Below are positions 5,383 to 12,435 of a stretch of DNA of 14,832 nt, in pieces. A program made the translations under genes and the position numbers. Each line of letters begins with the position of its first letter. Position 1 is the stretch's first letter. A model generated the notes under the pieces. The model searched no databases and was not told the DNA's origin. It saw nothing but the letters and a program-made list of their open reading frames with translations. The DNA comes from Bacillota bacterium (GTDB lineage Bacteria > Bacillota > Clostridia > Lachnospirales > Lachnospiraceae), in NCBI GenBank assembly GCA_023419655.1, contig JAEZXP010000144.1, forward strand, positions 1 to 14,832, in the 5' to 3' direction.

Positions 5383-7578
5383 ATGAAGAGGGTCGATGAA
5401 AAAAGAATAGATGATTTATTGTCACAATTAACGCTGGAAGAAAAAATAACAATGATTCATGGGGAAGGCATCTTCCAGTCGGGAGGGGTTCCAAGGCTTG
5501 GCATACCCCCTGTGAAGTTCTCCGACGGCCCAATGGGTGTGCGCAATGAATTCGCCTTGGACAGCTGGATTAATGTAGGAACCACGGACGACTGCGTATC
5601 CTATCTTCCGAGCAATAGTGCTCTGGCTTCGACATGGAGCAGAGACATAGCCTATAAAACAGGCATGGTGTTAGGTGCGGAAGCAAGAGGCAGGGGCAAG
5701 GATGTAATATTGGCTCCGGGAATTAACATAAAAAGAAGCCCGCTATGCGGAAGAAATTTTGAATATATGAGTGAGGACCCCAGAGTAGTGGAGGAGATGG
5801 CCGGGCCTCTTATTAAAGGAATTCAGGAATATGATGTAGCAGCCTGTGTGAAGCATCTTGCGGCAAACAATCAGGAGAGCAACAGGCTGGAGGTGGATAC
5901 TTACCTGGATGAGAGAACCCTTCGGGAGATTTATTTACCGGGGTTTAAAGCGGCTATTGATAAGGGGGAAAGCTATACCATAATGGGTGCATACAACCGT
6001 TTGTACGGGGAGCATGCTTCCCATAGCAAATTCCTGCTTACAAAGCTTCTCAGAGACGAATGGGGATTTGACGGGGCTGTTATCTCAGACTGGGGTGCTG
6101 TCCATGATACGAAGGAGGCGGCTGAGTCAGGTCTTGATGTAGAGATGTCTGTCGGTTCAGACTTTGACAATTACTATATGGCGAATCCTCTTCTGGAGGC
6201 AGTAAAAAATGGTCAGATGGATGAGGAATGTATTGATAAAAAGGTTCGTAACATCCTAAGAACCATGCTCCGTCTGAATATGCTGGGGGAGGAACAAAAA
6301 CAGCGCATATCAGGTACGTATAATGCTCCGCTTCACCGGGAAATAATTCTGGAATGTGCAGAAGAATCGGTAATTCTGCTTAAAAATGAGGATAATCGCC
6401 TTCCTTTGAAGAAGGAAAACATAAAAACACTGGCCGTAATCGGACAAAACGGAGAGCGCATCCATGCAAATGGCGGAGGAAGTGCGGAAATCAAAGCTCT
6501 TTATGAGATATCTCCTCTGCTTGGACTAAAGATGCAGCTGGGCGGCAATGTCACGGTAAAGTATGCAAAGGGCTGCCATGTTCCCACAAAGATAGAAAAA
6601 GAGCTTAACTGGCAGAAGGATAGCCTTGAGAAGACATATCTTACCAGGGAAGAAGAACGGCTGAAGCTTAGAGAACAGCAGCTGACACAGGAAATGAAAG
6701 AGAAGCAGGAGGAGCTGCTTAAGGAAGCAGTTGCGCTGGCAAAGGAAACCGAAGAAGTGATTATCATTGCAGGGCTGGACCATGAATATGACGTAGAGGG
6801 CAAGGACCGGAAGGATATGAAACTGCCCTATGGTCAGGACAGGTTAATCAGAGAGGTTCTCGCCGTAAATCCCAGGGCTGTTGTGGTCATTGTTGCCGGC
6901 TCTCCGGTTGAGATGGGCTCCTGGTCCGGTGATGCAAAGGCAATTGTGTGGACTTATTATGCAGGCATGGAGAGCGGAACAGCTTTGGCAAAGATTCTTC
7001 TTGGTGTGGTGAATCCATCCGGTAAAATAGCAGAAACCTTTCCTAAAAATCATATGGATTCTCCTGCCCATCGTCTGGGTGAGTTCGGTGATTATGACAG
7101 GATTACTTATAAAGAAGGCGTATATGTTGGCTACCGTTATTATGACAGCCATAATATTGAAATAGAATTTCCCTTTGGCCACGGTCTTTCGTATACATCC
7201 TTTGAATACAGTAATCTGGAAGTAACGGCAGATGAAACAGATACAAAGGATGATATTCAGGTAAAAGTCCGGATAAAAATTAAGAACACCGGAACAATAT
7301 CCGGAGCGGAGGTTGTACAGGTCTATGTGGCGGACCTCGAAGCCTCTGTACCGAGACCGGCCCATGAATTAAAGGGCTTTACAAAGGTTTATTTAAGGCC
7401 CGGTGAAGAACAAGTAATTACGATTAACCTTCACAAGGATTCCTTTGGCTTTTATGACACAGGCAGGCGTAGCTTTGTGGCAGAGCCGGGTGATTTTGAA
7501 ATTCAGGCCGGCTCATCTTCCCGGGATATCCGGTTAAGGAAAGTCCTTCGATTGGAGAAGGAATATATCTATTCTTAA
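5383..7578 (+). CDS. GH3 beta-glucosidase (or related beta-glycosidase)
   Basis: This is a 731-residue family 3 glycoside hydrolase without a signal peptide, so it is probably cytoplasmic and acts on imported oligosaccharides. The N-terminal TIM-barrel-like domain has SDGPMGVR near the start, KHLAANNQE, and the nucleophile motif ISDWGA with Asp236. The second alpha/beta sandwich domain follows, with EGKDR around Glu472 a plausible acid/base site by analogy with other GH3 enzymes. FPFGHGLSYT and a fibronectin-III-like tail (about 645-715) complete the usual beta-glucosidase layout. A strongly charged helical segment (about 403-458, rich in Glu, Lys and Gln) sits where other members have a short loop or a PA14 insertion. 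The start has GAGAGGG nine bases upstream. Specificity for glucose rather than xylose is not decided by what I can see. The 3' end overlaps the next promoter by spacing only. Confidence 0.92.
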   Translation: MKRVDEKRIDDLLSQLTLEEKITMIHGEGIFQSGGVPRLGIPPVKFSDGPMGVRNEFALDSWINVGTTDDCVSYLPSNSALASTWSRDIAYKTGMVLGAEARGRGKDVILAPGINIKRSPLCGRNFEYMSEDPRVVEEMAGPLIKGIQEYDVAACVKHLAANNQESNRLEVDTYLDERTLREIYLPGFKAAIDKGESYTIMGAYNRLYGEHASHSKFLLTKLLRDEWGFDGAVISDWGAVHDTKEAAESGLDVEMSVGSDFDNYYMANPLLEAVKNGQMDEECIDKKVRNILRTMLRLNMLGEEQKQRISGTYNAPLHREIILECAEESVILLKNEDNRLPLKKENIKTLAVIGQNGERIHANGGGSAEIKALYEISPLLGLKMQLGGNVTVKYAKGCHVPTKIEKELNWQKDSLEKTYLTREEERLKLREQQLTQEMKEKQEELLKEAVALAKETEEVIIIAGLDHEYDVEGKDRKDMKLPYGQDRLIREVLAVNPRAVVVIVAGSPVEMGSWSGDAKAIVWTYYAGMESGTALAKILLGVVNPSGKIAETFPKNHMDSPAHRLGEFGDYDRITYKEGVYVGYRYYDSHNIEIEFPFGHGLSYTSFEYSNLEVTADETDTKDDIQVKVRIKIKNTGTISGAEVVQVYVADLEASVPRPAHELKGFTKVYLRPGEEQVITINLHKDSFGFYDTGRRSFVAEPGDFEIQAGSSSRDIRLRKVLRLEKEYIYS

Positions 7579-7579
7579 A

Positions 7580-7608
7580 TTGACTTTTATAGTAGACTTC
7601 GATAAAAT
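7580..7608 (+). promoter_or_regulatory. Strong sigma-A promoter of the esterase/acyltransferase run
   Basis: TTGACT (7580-7585), a 17-base spacer and TAAAAT (7603-7608) start right after the GH3 stop codon. The expected start is near 7615, so the leader before the ribosome binding site AGGAGG (7625-7630) is only about ten bases. There is no terminator between the GH3 gene and this promoter, so read-through is also likely. Confidence 0.75.
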
Positions 7609-7635
7609 GAAGTTAGCAAACTTTAGGAGGAATTT

Positions 7636-8568
7636 ATGGCAATCAACAAGGCAATGAGGATTGCGTTAAAGGCATTGTCATACCCGGATTTGGATGTTAA
7701 GAAGAACTATAAGCTGCACAGGCAGATTAATTCGGCAGTCCATCCATACATTCGACCTCGTTATACCATATGGGACCATAAAATTAGCGGAGATGATTAT
7801 GACATTCCTGTAAGGATATTCTTGCCGCCGGATAAATCAGAGGATGAACTTAATAAAGTTCTGATTTTTTTTCATGGCGGTGGCTGGGTAATCGGTAACA
7901 TAGACAGTTATAGCAATGTCTGTTCAAATATGGCGAGGCAGACAGGGTATCCGGTTGTGTCGGTAGACTACCGTCTGGCACCGGAATATCGTTTTCCAAC
8001 CGCTCTTATGGATTGCTATACGGTTACAAGAGAGATATTTTTAGATACCACCTTATTTGGTGTGGAGCAGGAGAATATTATAATTATCGGTGACAGCGCA
8101 GGCGGCAATCTTGCAGCTGCGGTATCACTAATGGCAAGGGACCGGGGAGAGTTTGGCGTGTCAAAGCAGATACTTATCTATCCCTCAACCCATAATGACC
8201 ATAGTGATGAGACAGGATTTTTGTCTGTCAGGGAATATGGAAAGGAATATCTGCTTACCTCCAAAAGATTAAGAGATTATATGGAACTGTATAAAAGCTC
8301 AGAGGATGATATGAATAATCCATATCTGGCACCTTTGATAGCAGAGGATTTGTCCAATCAGCCTAAGACTTTGATTATTACGGCGGAATATGACCCTTTA
8401 CGAGATGAGGGAGAAGCCTATGGAAAGAAGCTGTATGAGCATGGAAATGCGGTAAATATATACCGTATGAAGGATGCACTTCATGGTTTTTTTTCATTGC
8501 CAAAGCATTTTGTCCATGTAAAGAGAAGTTATGAACTTATCAATAAGTTCATAAGGGATGGGCGATGA
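7636..8568 (+). CDS. Alpha/beta hydrolase, HSL/Aes-type carboxylesterase
   Basis: The 310-residue protein has all marks of the hormone-sensitive-lipase (GH-Aes) esterase family. These are the oxyanion motif HGGGW starting at His80, the nucleophile motif GDSAGGN with Ser154, the acid Asp253 (EYDPLRDEG) and His283 (LHGFF). There is no signal peptide or membrane segment, so it is cytoplasmic. Family members hydrolyse short-chain acyl esters, including acetyl groups on sugars and small molecules. AGGAGG precedes the ATG by five bases. It is the first gene of a run with an HxxxDG acyltransferase, a zinc-ribbon membrane protein and a TraX-like protein. This suggests a job in removing or exchanging acyl groups in the same pathway. 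Deacetylation of xylan oligosaccharides next to the glycosidases is an alternative. Confidence 0.9.
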   Translation: MAINKAMRIALKALSYPDLDVKKNYKLHRQINSAVHPYIRPRYTIWDHKISGDDYDIPVRIFLPPDKSEDELNKVLIFFHGGGWVIGNIDSYSNVCSNMARQTGYPVVSVDYRLAPEYRFPTALMDCYTVTREIFLDTTLFGVEQENIIIIGDSAGGNLAAAVSLMARDRGEFGVSKQILIYPSTHNDHSDETGFLSVREYGKEYLLTSKRLRDYMELYKSSEDDMNNPYLAPLIAEDLSNQPKTLIITAEYDPLRDEGEAYGKKLYEHGNAVNIYRMKDALHGFFSLPKHFVHVKRSYELINKFIRDGR

Positions 8569-8634
8569 GTTTATTACTGTCAAATTGAGTTAATCATAAA
8601 GATACATCGTAATTAAGAAGGAGTAAGTTATTCT

Positions 8635-9903
8635 ATGATCAAAAGAAAGCCTGTTGAATGGACAAGACTAGATAATGCTGCAAAGATATTTCCCCCGACA
8701 AGCAATGAGAGGGACACCAAGGTGTTTCGTTTTGTCTGTGAGCTTAAAGATGAGATTGAGCAGGATATTCTTCAGGAGGCTGTCAATAAAACGATGCTTC
8801 TTTTTCCGTTTTACCGGTCTGTGCTAAGAAGAGGCGTGTTCTGGTACTATTTTGAAAGTACGGAGCTTATGCCTGAGGTTTCGGAGGAAAGCAGACTGCC
8901 TTGCAGCATGCTGTATTATCCCAATCGAAAGAACCTGTTATTTGAGGTCACATACTATAAGAAGAGAATTAATCTGGAGGTGTTTCATTCTCTTACGGAC
9001 GGAACCGGCGCACTGGGGTTTTTAAAAACACTTCTTTATTATTATATAACGGAATATTATAAGGATGATTTTCGGGATAAGCTTCCTGTGCTGGATTATG
9101 ATGCTTCTCTTTCGCAAAAGATGGACGACAGCTTTCTAAAGCATTATACTGACAACCGCATACCGAAGAGAATAAGAATAACAAAGGCCTATCGGATTCA
9201 GGGAAGGAGAGCGATTGATAACCGTATCAAGGTTATTGAGGGGATTATGCCTGTGAAAGAGGTTCTTGGCCTTGCCCACCGGTATAATACGACACTTACC
9301 GTATATCTGGTCTCCCTGTTTATTAAATCCATCTACAGTGAAATGCCCGCAAGGAGCAAAAAATACCCTATCGTATTGTCTGTTCCTGTTAATTTGAGAA
9401 CGTATTTCCCTTCGGTTACTGCAAGAAATTTCTTTGCAACAATCAGTATAAAATATGATGCGAATGTCTCGGGAGATGAATTAGAAGATATAATTCGTGC
9501 GGTCAAGGAAAGTTTTGAAAGGGAGCTTACCCAGGATAAGCTGAAGAAACATATCAATAAGTTGTCCTCTCTGGAGCACAATGCATTCATGCGGGTGGTT
9601 CCTTTGGCATTAAAAGACAAGATACTCCGCTTTGCCAATTGGCTTAATGATAAAGGCATAACAGCAACATTGTCAAATGTCGGTAAGGTTAGTATGAATC
9701 CCGAGCTGGCACCATATATTAAGATGTTCAACTGCTTTACCAGTGCCAAGAGGCCCCAGATTGCCTTATGTTCGTATCAGGAGAATCTGGTGGTAAGCTT
9801 TACCTCTCCTTTTGGCGGAACGGATATCCAGAAGAACTTTTTCAGATACCTGACAAATGAGAATGTAGAGGTTACTATTTCTTCAAATGCCAGAGAAATA
9901 TAG
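8635..9903 (+). CDS. HxxxDG acyltransferase (alcohol acetyltransferase / condensation-domain superfamily)
   Basis: The 422-residue protein belongs to the chloramphenicol-acetyltransferase-like superfamily. Its motif is HSLTDG (His118 to Gly123), where His acts as general base, followed by a hydrophobic helix. The opening WTRLDNAAKIFPP, the strand-rich FRFVCEL segment and a late LSNVGKV motif recall alcohol acetyltransferases and PapA/condensation-like enzymes. No membrane segment or carrier-protein domain is present, so it is not part of a peptide synthetase module. It probably transfers an acyl group from acyl-CoA to an alcohol or amine whose identity I cannot tell. AAGGAG lies 11 bases before the ATG. 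It is 66 bases downstream of the esterase in the same direction, with no terminator between. Confidence 0.82.
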   Translation: MIKRKPVEWTRLDNAAKIFPPTSNERDTKVFRFVCELKDEIEQDILQEAVNKTMLLFPFYRSVLRRGVFWYYFESTELMPEVSEESRLPCSMLYYPNRKNLLFEVTYYKKRINLEVFHSLTDGTGALGFLKTLLYYYITEYYKDDFRDKLPVLDYDASLSQKMDDSFLKHYTDNRIPKRIRITKAYRIQGRRAIDNRIKVIEGIMPVKEVLGLAHRYNTTLTVYLVSLFIKSIYSEMPARSKKYPIVLSVPVNLRTYFPSVTARNFFATISIKYDANVSGDELEDIIRAVKESFERELTQDKLKKHINKLSSLEHNAFMRVVPLALKDKILRFANWLNDKGITATLSNVGKVSMNPELAPYIKMFNCFTSAKRPQIALCSYQENLVVSFTSPFGGTDIQKNFFRYLTNENVEVTISSNAREI

Positions 9904-9917
9904 ATTCCAGAGGTGTA

Positions 9918-9967
9918 AGGTTGAAAGAAATATACTTTCAACCTATGCGCATAGTCTCGCAAGCGAG
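9918..9967 (+). other. Cluster of short inverted repeats between acyltransferase and zinc-ribbon genes
   Basis: Three palindromic pieces follow one another: a 10-bp perfect hairpin AGGTTGAAAG/CTTTCAACCT (9918-9927, 9935-9944), the 12-bp palindrome CTATGCGCATAG (9943-9954), and CTCGC/GCGAG (9956-9960, 9963-9967). No T run follows, so it is not a classical terminator. It could be an RNA processing or stability element, or a REP-like repeat copied elsewhere in the genome. Confidence 0.5.
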
Positions 9968-9999
9968 CCATTAAAACATGCGCAGGAATGGAGAGAATT

Positions 10000-10665
10000 A
10001 TGCAAGACTGCAACCACTGTAAAGTAAAGATAAAAGGAGAGCATACGGTTTGCCCGTTATGTGCAGGCATTTTGGAGGATAAGGGGGATTCTGCGGAGGA
10101 TGTATTCCCTTATATACCTACAATCTATCAGGAATTCAATCTGTTCATACGAATCCTGATACTGATATCCATTGTGGCTGTGGTGGCAAGCTTTGCCATT
10201 AATATGATATTTACAGGGAATTCCCGCTGGTCGGTTCTTGTTGCTGCCGGTGTGCTGTGTATGTGGATTAGCCTGTTCTTTATCATACGAAAGAAGAATA
10301 ACATTGCGAAGACGATTCTATGGCAGGTGGGGATTATCAGCATTCTTTCCGTCATATGGGATTGGTCGATAGGCTGGATTGGATGGTCCATCGATTATGT
10401 TGTACCTGCTGTCTGCTTGATTGCGATGATTGTTATGGCGGTAGTAGCGAAGATTTTGAAAATCGGGGTCCGGGATTTGATTATATACCTGCTCATCGAT
10501 GCGATATTTGGCTTTATTCCCGCTATATTTATTCTATTTAGATGGGTTAATATCCTTTTTCCGTCCGTTATATGCGTGGCGGGAAGCATCATATCCCTCT
10601 CCGCCCTGATTCTGTTTGAAGGAGATAACATGAAAGCAGAGTTAAATAAAAGAATGCATATATAG
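10000..10665 (+). CDS. Zinc-ribbon membrane protein, DUF6320-like
   Basis: This 221-residue protein begins with a short zinc-ribbon (C4-x2-C7, C18-x2-C21), followed by about 30 polar residues and then roughly six hydrophobic helices filling the rest. From memory it resembles DUF6320 proteins that sit beside alcohol-acetyltransferase-like genes in Lachnospiraceae. No enzymatic motif is visible. The ribbon may dock a soluble partner such as the upstream acyltransferase at the membrane, which is inference. The start at 10000 has GGAG six bases upstream. An in-frame ATG at 9988 would add four residues but has its purine run too close. It sits 37 bases upstream of the TraX-like gene, in the same operon. 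Confidence 0.75.
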   Translation: MQDCNHCKVKIKGEHTVCPLCAGILEDKGDSAEDVFPYIPTIYQEFNLFIRILILISIVAVVASFAINMIFTGNSRWSVLVAAGVLCMWISLFFIIRKKNNIAKTILWQVGIISILSVIWDWSIGWIGWSIDYVVPAVCLIAMIVMAVVAKILKIGVRDLIIYLLIDAIFGFIPAIFILFRWVNILFPSVICVAGSIISLSALILFEGDNMKAELNKRMHI

Positions 10666-10702
10666 TCCGCTTATCATAAAAAAAATAAAGGAAGGTAAAC
10701 TT

Positions 10703-11446
10703 ATGAGTACATTTGTTTTAAAGCTGATTGCAATTATTACGATGTTAATAGACCATGTTACATCTGTCTTTGTACCTCCTGATACATGGTTTTATATTGC
10801 CGGAAGATTAATAGGAAGACTGGCATTTCCCATCTTTGCTTTTTTATTGGTAGAGGGCTTCTTCCATACCAGCAATATTAAAAAATATCTGACCCGGTTG
10901 GGCATTTTTGCTTTAATATCGGAGATTCCGTTTGATTTGGCATTTTATAATTCTATGTATGGCAGGGCAGGCGGTAATATCAGAATAGACCTTCCGAATA
11001 TGTTCAAGGACGGACAGGTGTTTGATACGGTAATTAGACGGTTCATGGGCCATCAGAATATATTCTTTACACTATTTTTAGGACTTTCGGCGATATGGGT
11101 TATGAGTATGGTTGAGAGAAAATACAAGGGTAATATGCTGAAAGTTAATCTGCTGAATGCTGCCGTTACAATCGGCTTCTGTTTTGCGGCCGCCTTGCTG
11201 AATACAGATTACGAGGTTATTGGAATCCTTTTTATCGTTGCATTTTACCTGTTCAGGGGAAGCAAGCTCCTGCTTTTTATATCCATGATTATACTGAGCG
11301 GCAATATAATTCAAGGTGTTTGTGCTTTATCGATAGTACCGATAGCATTTTATAACGGACAAAAGGGTAAAAGCATAAAATATTTCTTTTATGCATTCTA
11401 TCCCGTACATTTATTTCTTTTGTACCTTTTATTATTGGTCATTTAA
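10703..11446 (+). CDS. TraX-like integral membrane acetyltransferase
   Basis: The 247-residue protein has the TraX family pattern: an opening LKLIAIITMLIDH, then GRLIGRLAFPIFAFLLVEGF and TRLGIFALISEIPFDLAF. It ends with YNGQKG and FFYAFYPVHLFLLYL. Around seven or eight hydrophobic helices are visible, with no soluble domain. F-plasmid TraX acetylates the N-terminus of pilin, and the family is related to acyltransferase-3 membrane enzymes. There are no conjugation genes in the window, so here it more likely acetylates a lipid, glycan or other envelope target. AAGGAAGG precedes the ATG by eight bases. It is the last gene of the acyl run. Its 3' end overlaps the convergent 59-residue gene by eight bases, with no terminator hairpin between. 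Confidence 0.88.
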   Translation: MSTFVLKLIAIITMLIDHVTSVFVPPDTWFYIAGRLIGRLAFPIFAFLLVEGFFHTSNIKKYLTRLGIFALISEIPFDLAFYNSMYGRAGGNIRIDLPNMFKDGQVFDTVIRRFMGHQNIFFTLFLGLSAIWVMSMVERKYKGNMLKVNLLNAAVTIGFCFAAALLNTDYEVIGILFIVAFYLFRGSKLLLFISMIILSGNIIQGVCALSIVPIAFYNGQKGKSIKYFFYAFYPVHLFLLYLLLLVI

Positions 11447-11618
11447 AATCGTAGTTATGTTCTTTTTCCGGAATATAAACATTAGACGGATAATCGTAAT
11501 GGGAATTTTCCGCCGTATGGGCAGGCTTTTCAGGAAAGTACATCCTGTTGTCTAATTCCGTAATGCTCTTTTCAGAAGGGAAACGATAATAGACCTTTTT
11601 GGATGGCTCAAAATACAT
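11439..11618 (-). CDS. Small Tyr/Pro-rich protein, 59 residues, unknown function
   Basis: An ORF starts MYFEPSKKVYYRFPSEK and ends EKEHNYDFK. A perfect AGGAGG lies seven bases before its ATG, which is the main reason to call it real. It has eight tyrosines, no cysteine or tryptophan, no membrane segment and no signal peptide. A short pattern recurs with variation: MYFEPSKK (1-8), YRFPSEK (11-17), MYFPEK (26-31) and VYIPEK (47-52). The protein is strongly charged and probably extended. Its end overlaps the last eight bases of the convergent traX-like gene. I see no clear sigma-A promoter upstream. I do not recognise a family. It could be a structural or regulatory small protein, or less likely a chance ORF. 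Confidence 0.6.
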   Translation of the reverse strand: MYFEPSKKVYYRFPSEKSITELDNRMYFPEKPAHTAENSHYDYPSNVYIPEKEHNYDFK

Positions 11619-11672
11619 AAAAATTCCTCCTACTCGCTAGTTTATGGGAAACTATAATTCTTATAATATAAT

Positions 11673-11720
11673 CTTATTATTTGTAATAAGAAAGAATATA
11701 TACAGGTGCTTTGTACAAAG
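11673..11720. other. Short inverted repeats in the intergenic region before the DUF5721-like gene
   Basis: The stretch between the small protein (11618) and the DUF5721-like gene (11820) holds a 7-bp hairpin CTTATTA/TAATAAG (11673-11679, 11684-11690) and a perfect 12-bp palindrome CTTTGTACAAAG (11709-11720). Either could be an operator for the divergent genes on both sides. No convincing -35/-10 pair is visible on either strand. Confidence 0.3.
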
Positions 11721-11819
11721 TACGAACAGAATCAATAAACAGGAAATAAGCAATATTCTAAATCATAAAACGATAATCAGAATTCAGACAAAAGGAGAAA
11801 GCAGGTTGCAAAAAGACAT

Positions 11820-12317
11820 ATGATTTCATTAAGGCTTGAGGAAGTAAAGTCCTTTATGGCAAAACTTCTTACGAATACTTTATTTGACGAATTTGTATTA
11901 AAGGAGATGGAGATTCAGACCTTTACAACCTTTCATATATCCGGGCAATTTCATGAAAAATTTTTCTCCGATGAGGAATTGAATGAAAGAGATAATTGCA
12001 AAGTGGTTTTATGGCGGGATATACGGAGTATTGCATTATCTATCATACGGGGAATGAATACGCCTCTTTTGACGAAGATAGTGTTTCAGCTTCCTGAAAA
12101 ACAGGCGGTTGTTCTGGTAGAAAGCCTTGGAACGAATTTGAAATCCGAAGATGTAGGCGGATTATATATCAATGTACGGTTTGAGAATAAAGAGCTTCAT
12201 ATGATTACCGGAACCGCCATCAAGACCTTTACCTTGGATAAAACCCTGGAACAGGAATGGGATGCATGGGTAAAGCGGTTTCTGGCAGATGAGGGGATTA
12301 TATTTGAAGAGGAATAA
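11820..12317 (+). CDS. DUF5721-like protein
   Basis: This 165-residue soluble protein starts ISLRLEEVKSFMAKLL and ends with a KTFTLDKTLEQEWD motif. I associate it from memory with the small uncharacterised DUF5721 family of Lachnospiraceae. It is an alpha/beta sequence with no membrane segment, no cysteine cluster and no catalytic motif that I can name. The start is the only good one in frame, but its ribosome binding site is poor: AAAGGAG is 22 bases upstream and GCAGG 14 bases upstream. Translation may therefore be weak or controlled. It sits just before htpG, and its stop is 11 bases from a CIRCE element that also looks like its terminator. Function unknown. Confidence 0.75.
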   Translation: MISLRLEEVKSFMAKLLTNTLFDEFVLKEMEIQTFTTFHISGQFHEKFFSDEELNERDNCKVVLWRDIRSIALSIIRGMNTPLLTKIVFQLPEKQAVVLVESLGTNLKSEDVGGLYINVRFENKELHMITGTAIKTFTLDKTLEQEWDAWVKRFLADEGIIFEEE

Positions 12318-12326
12318 AAAATAAAT

Positions 12327-12363
12327 TATTAGCACTCACTTAATGTGAGTGCTAAATTTTTCT
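12327..12363 (+). terminator. Probable intrinsic terminator of the DUF5721-like gene, coincident with CIRCE
   Basis: The symmetry extends two bases into the CIRCE spacer. As RNA it gives an 11-bp stem (TTAGCACTCAC with GTGAGTGCTAA) and a five-base loop, followed directly by ATTTTTCTT. It begins 11 bases after the upstream stop codon. This is the geometry of a rho-independent terminator. Confidence 0.65.
12329..12355 (+). promoter_or_regulatory. CIRCE element (HrcA operator) upstream of htpG
   Basis: The sequence TTAGCACTC, nine bases, GAGTGCTAA is an exact match to the CIRCE consensus bound by the heat-shock repressor HrcA. It lies seven bases upstream of the htpG -35 box. HrcA bound here could interfere with RNA polymerase. 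This predicts heat induction of htpG along with groESL and dnaK. Confidence 0.95.
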
Positions 12364-12391
12364 TGACATTTTATACTAAGCGTATTATTAT
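12363..12391 (+). promoter_or_regulatory. Sigma-A promoter of htpG
   Basis: A perfect -35 TTGACA (12363-12368), a 17-base spacer and TATTAT (12386-12391) lie directly downstream of the CIRCE element. Transcription would start near 12398, leaving a leader of about 38 bases to the ATG at 12436. Confidence 0.85.
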
Positions 12392-12435
12392 AACTGATAA
12401 AAGGAAATAAAATTTACAGTAGGAAAGGAGAAAAT

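Noticed and set aside
6844..7365. Minus-strand ORF of 173 codons opposite the GH3 gene
   Set aside because: It lies wholly antisense to a well-conserved enzyme, has no ribosome binding site or recognisable domain, and is explained by codon bias of the real gene.
9333..9749. Minus-strand ORF of 138 codons opposite the HxxxDG acyltransferase
   Set aside because: It is an antisense shadow without start signals or family resemblance.
10703..11446. Part of a conjugative element, because of the TraX-like gene
   Set aside because: No relaxase, type IV secretion or pilin gene is in the window. The neighbours are esterase and acyltransferase genes, and TraX-like genes are also found in chromosomes.
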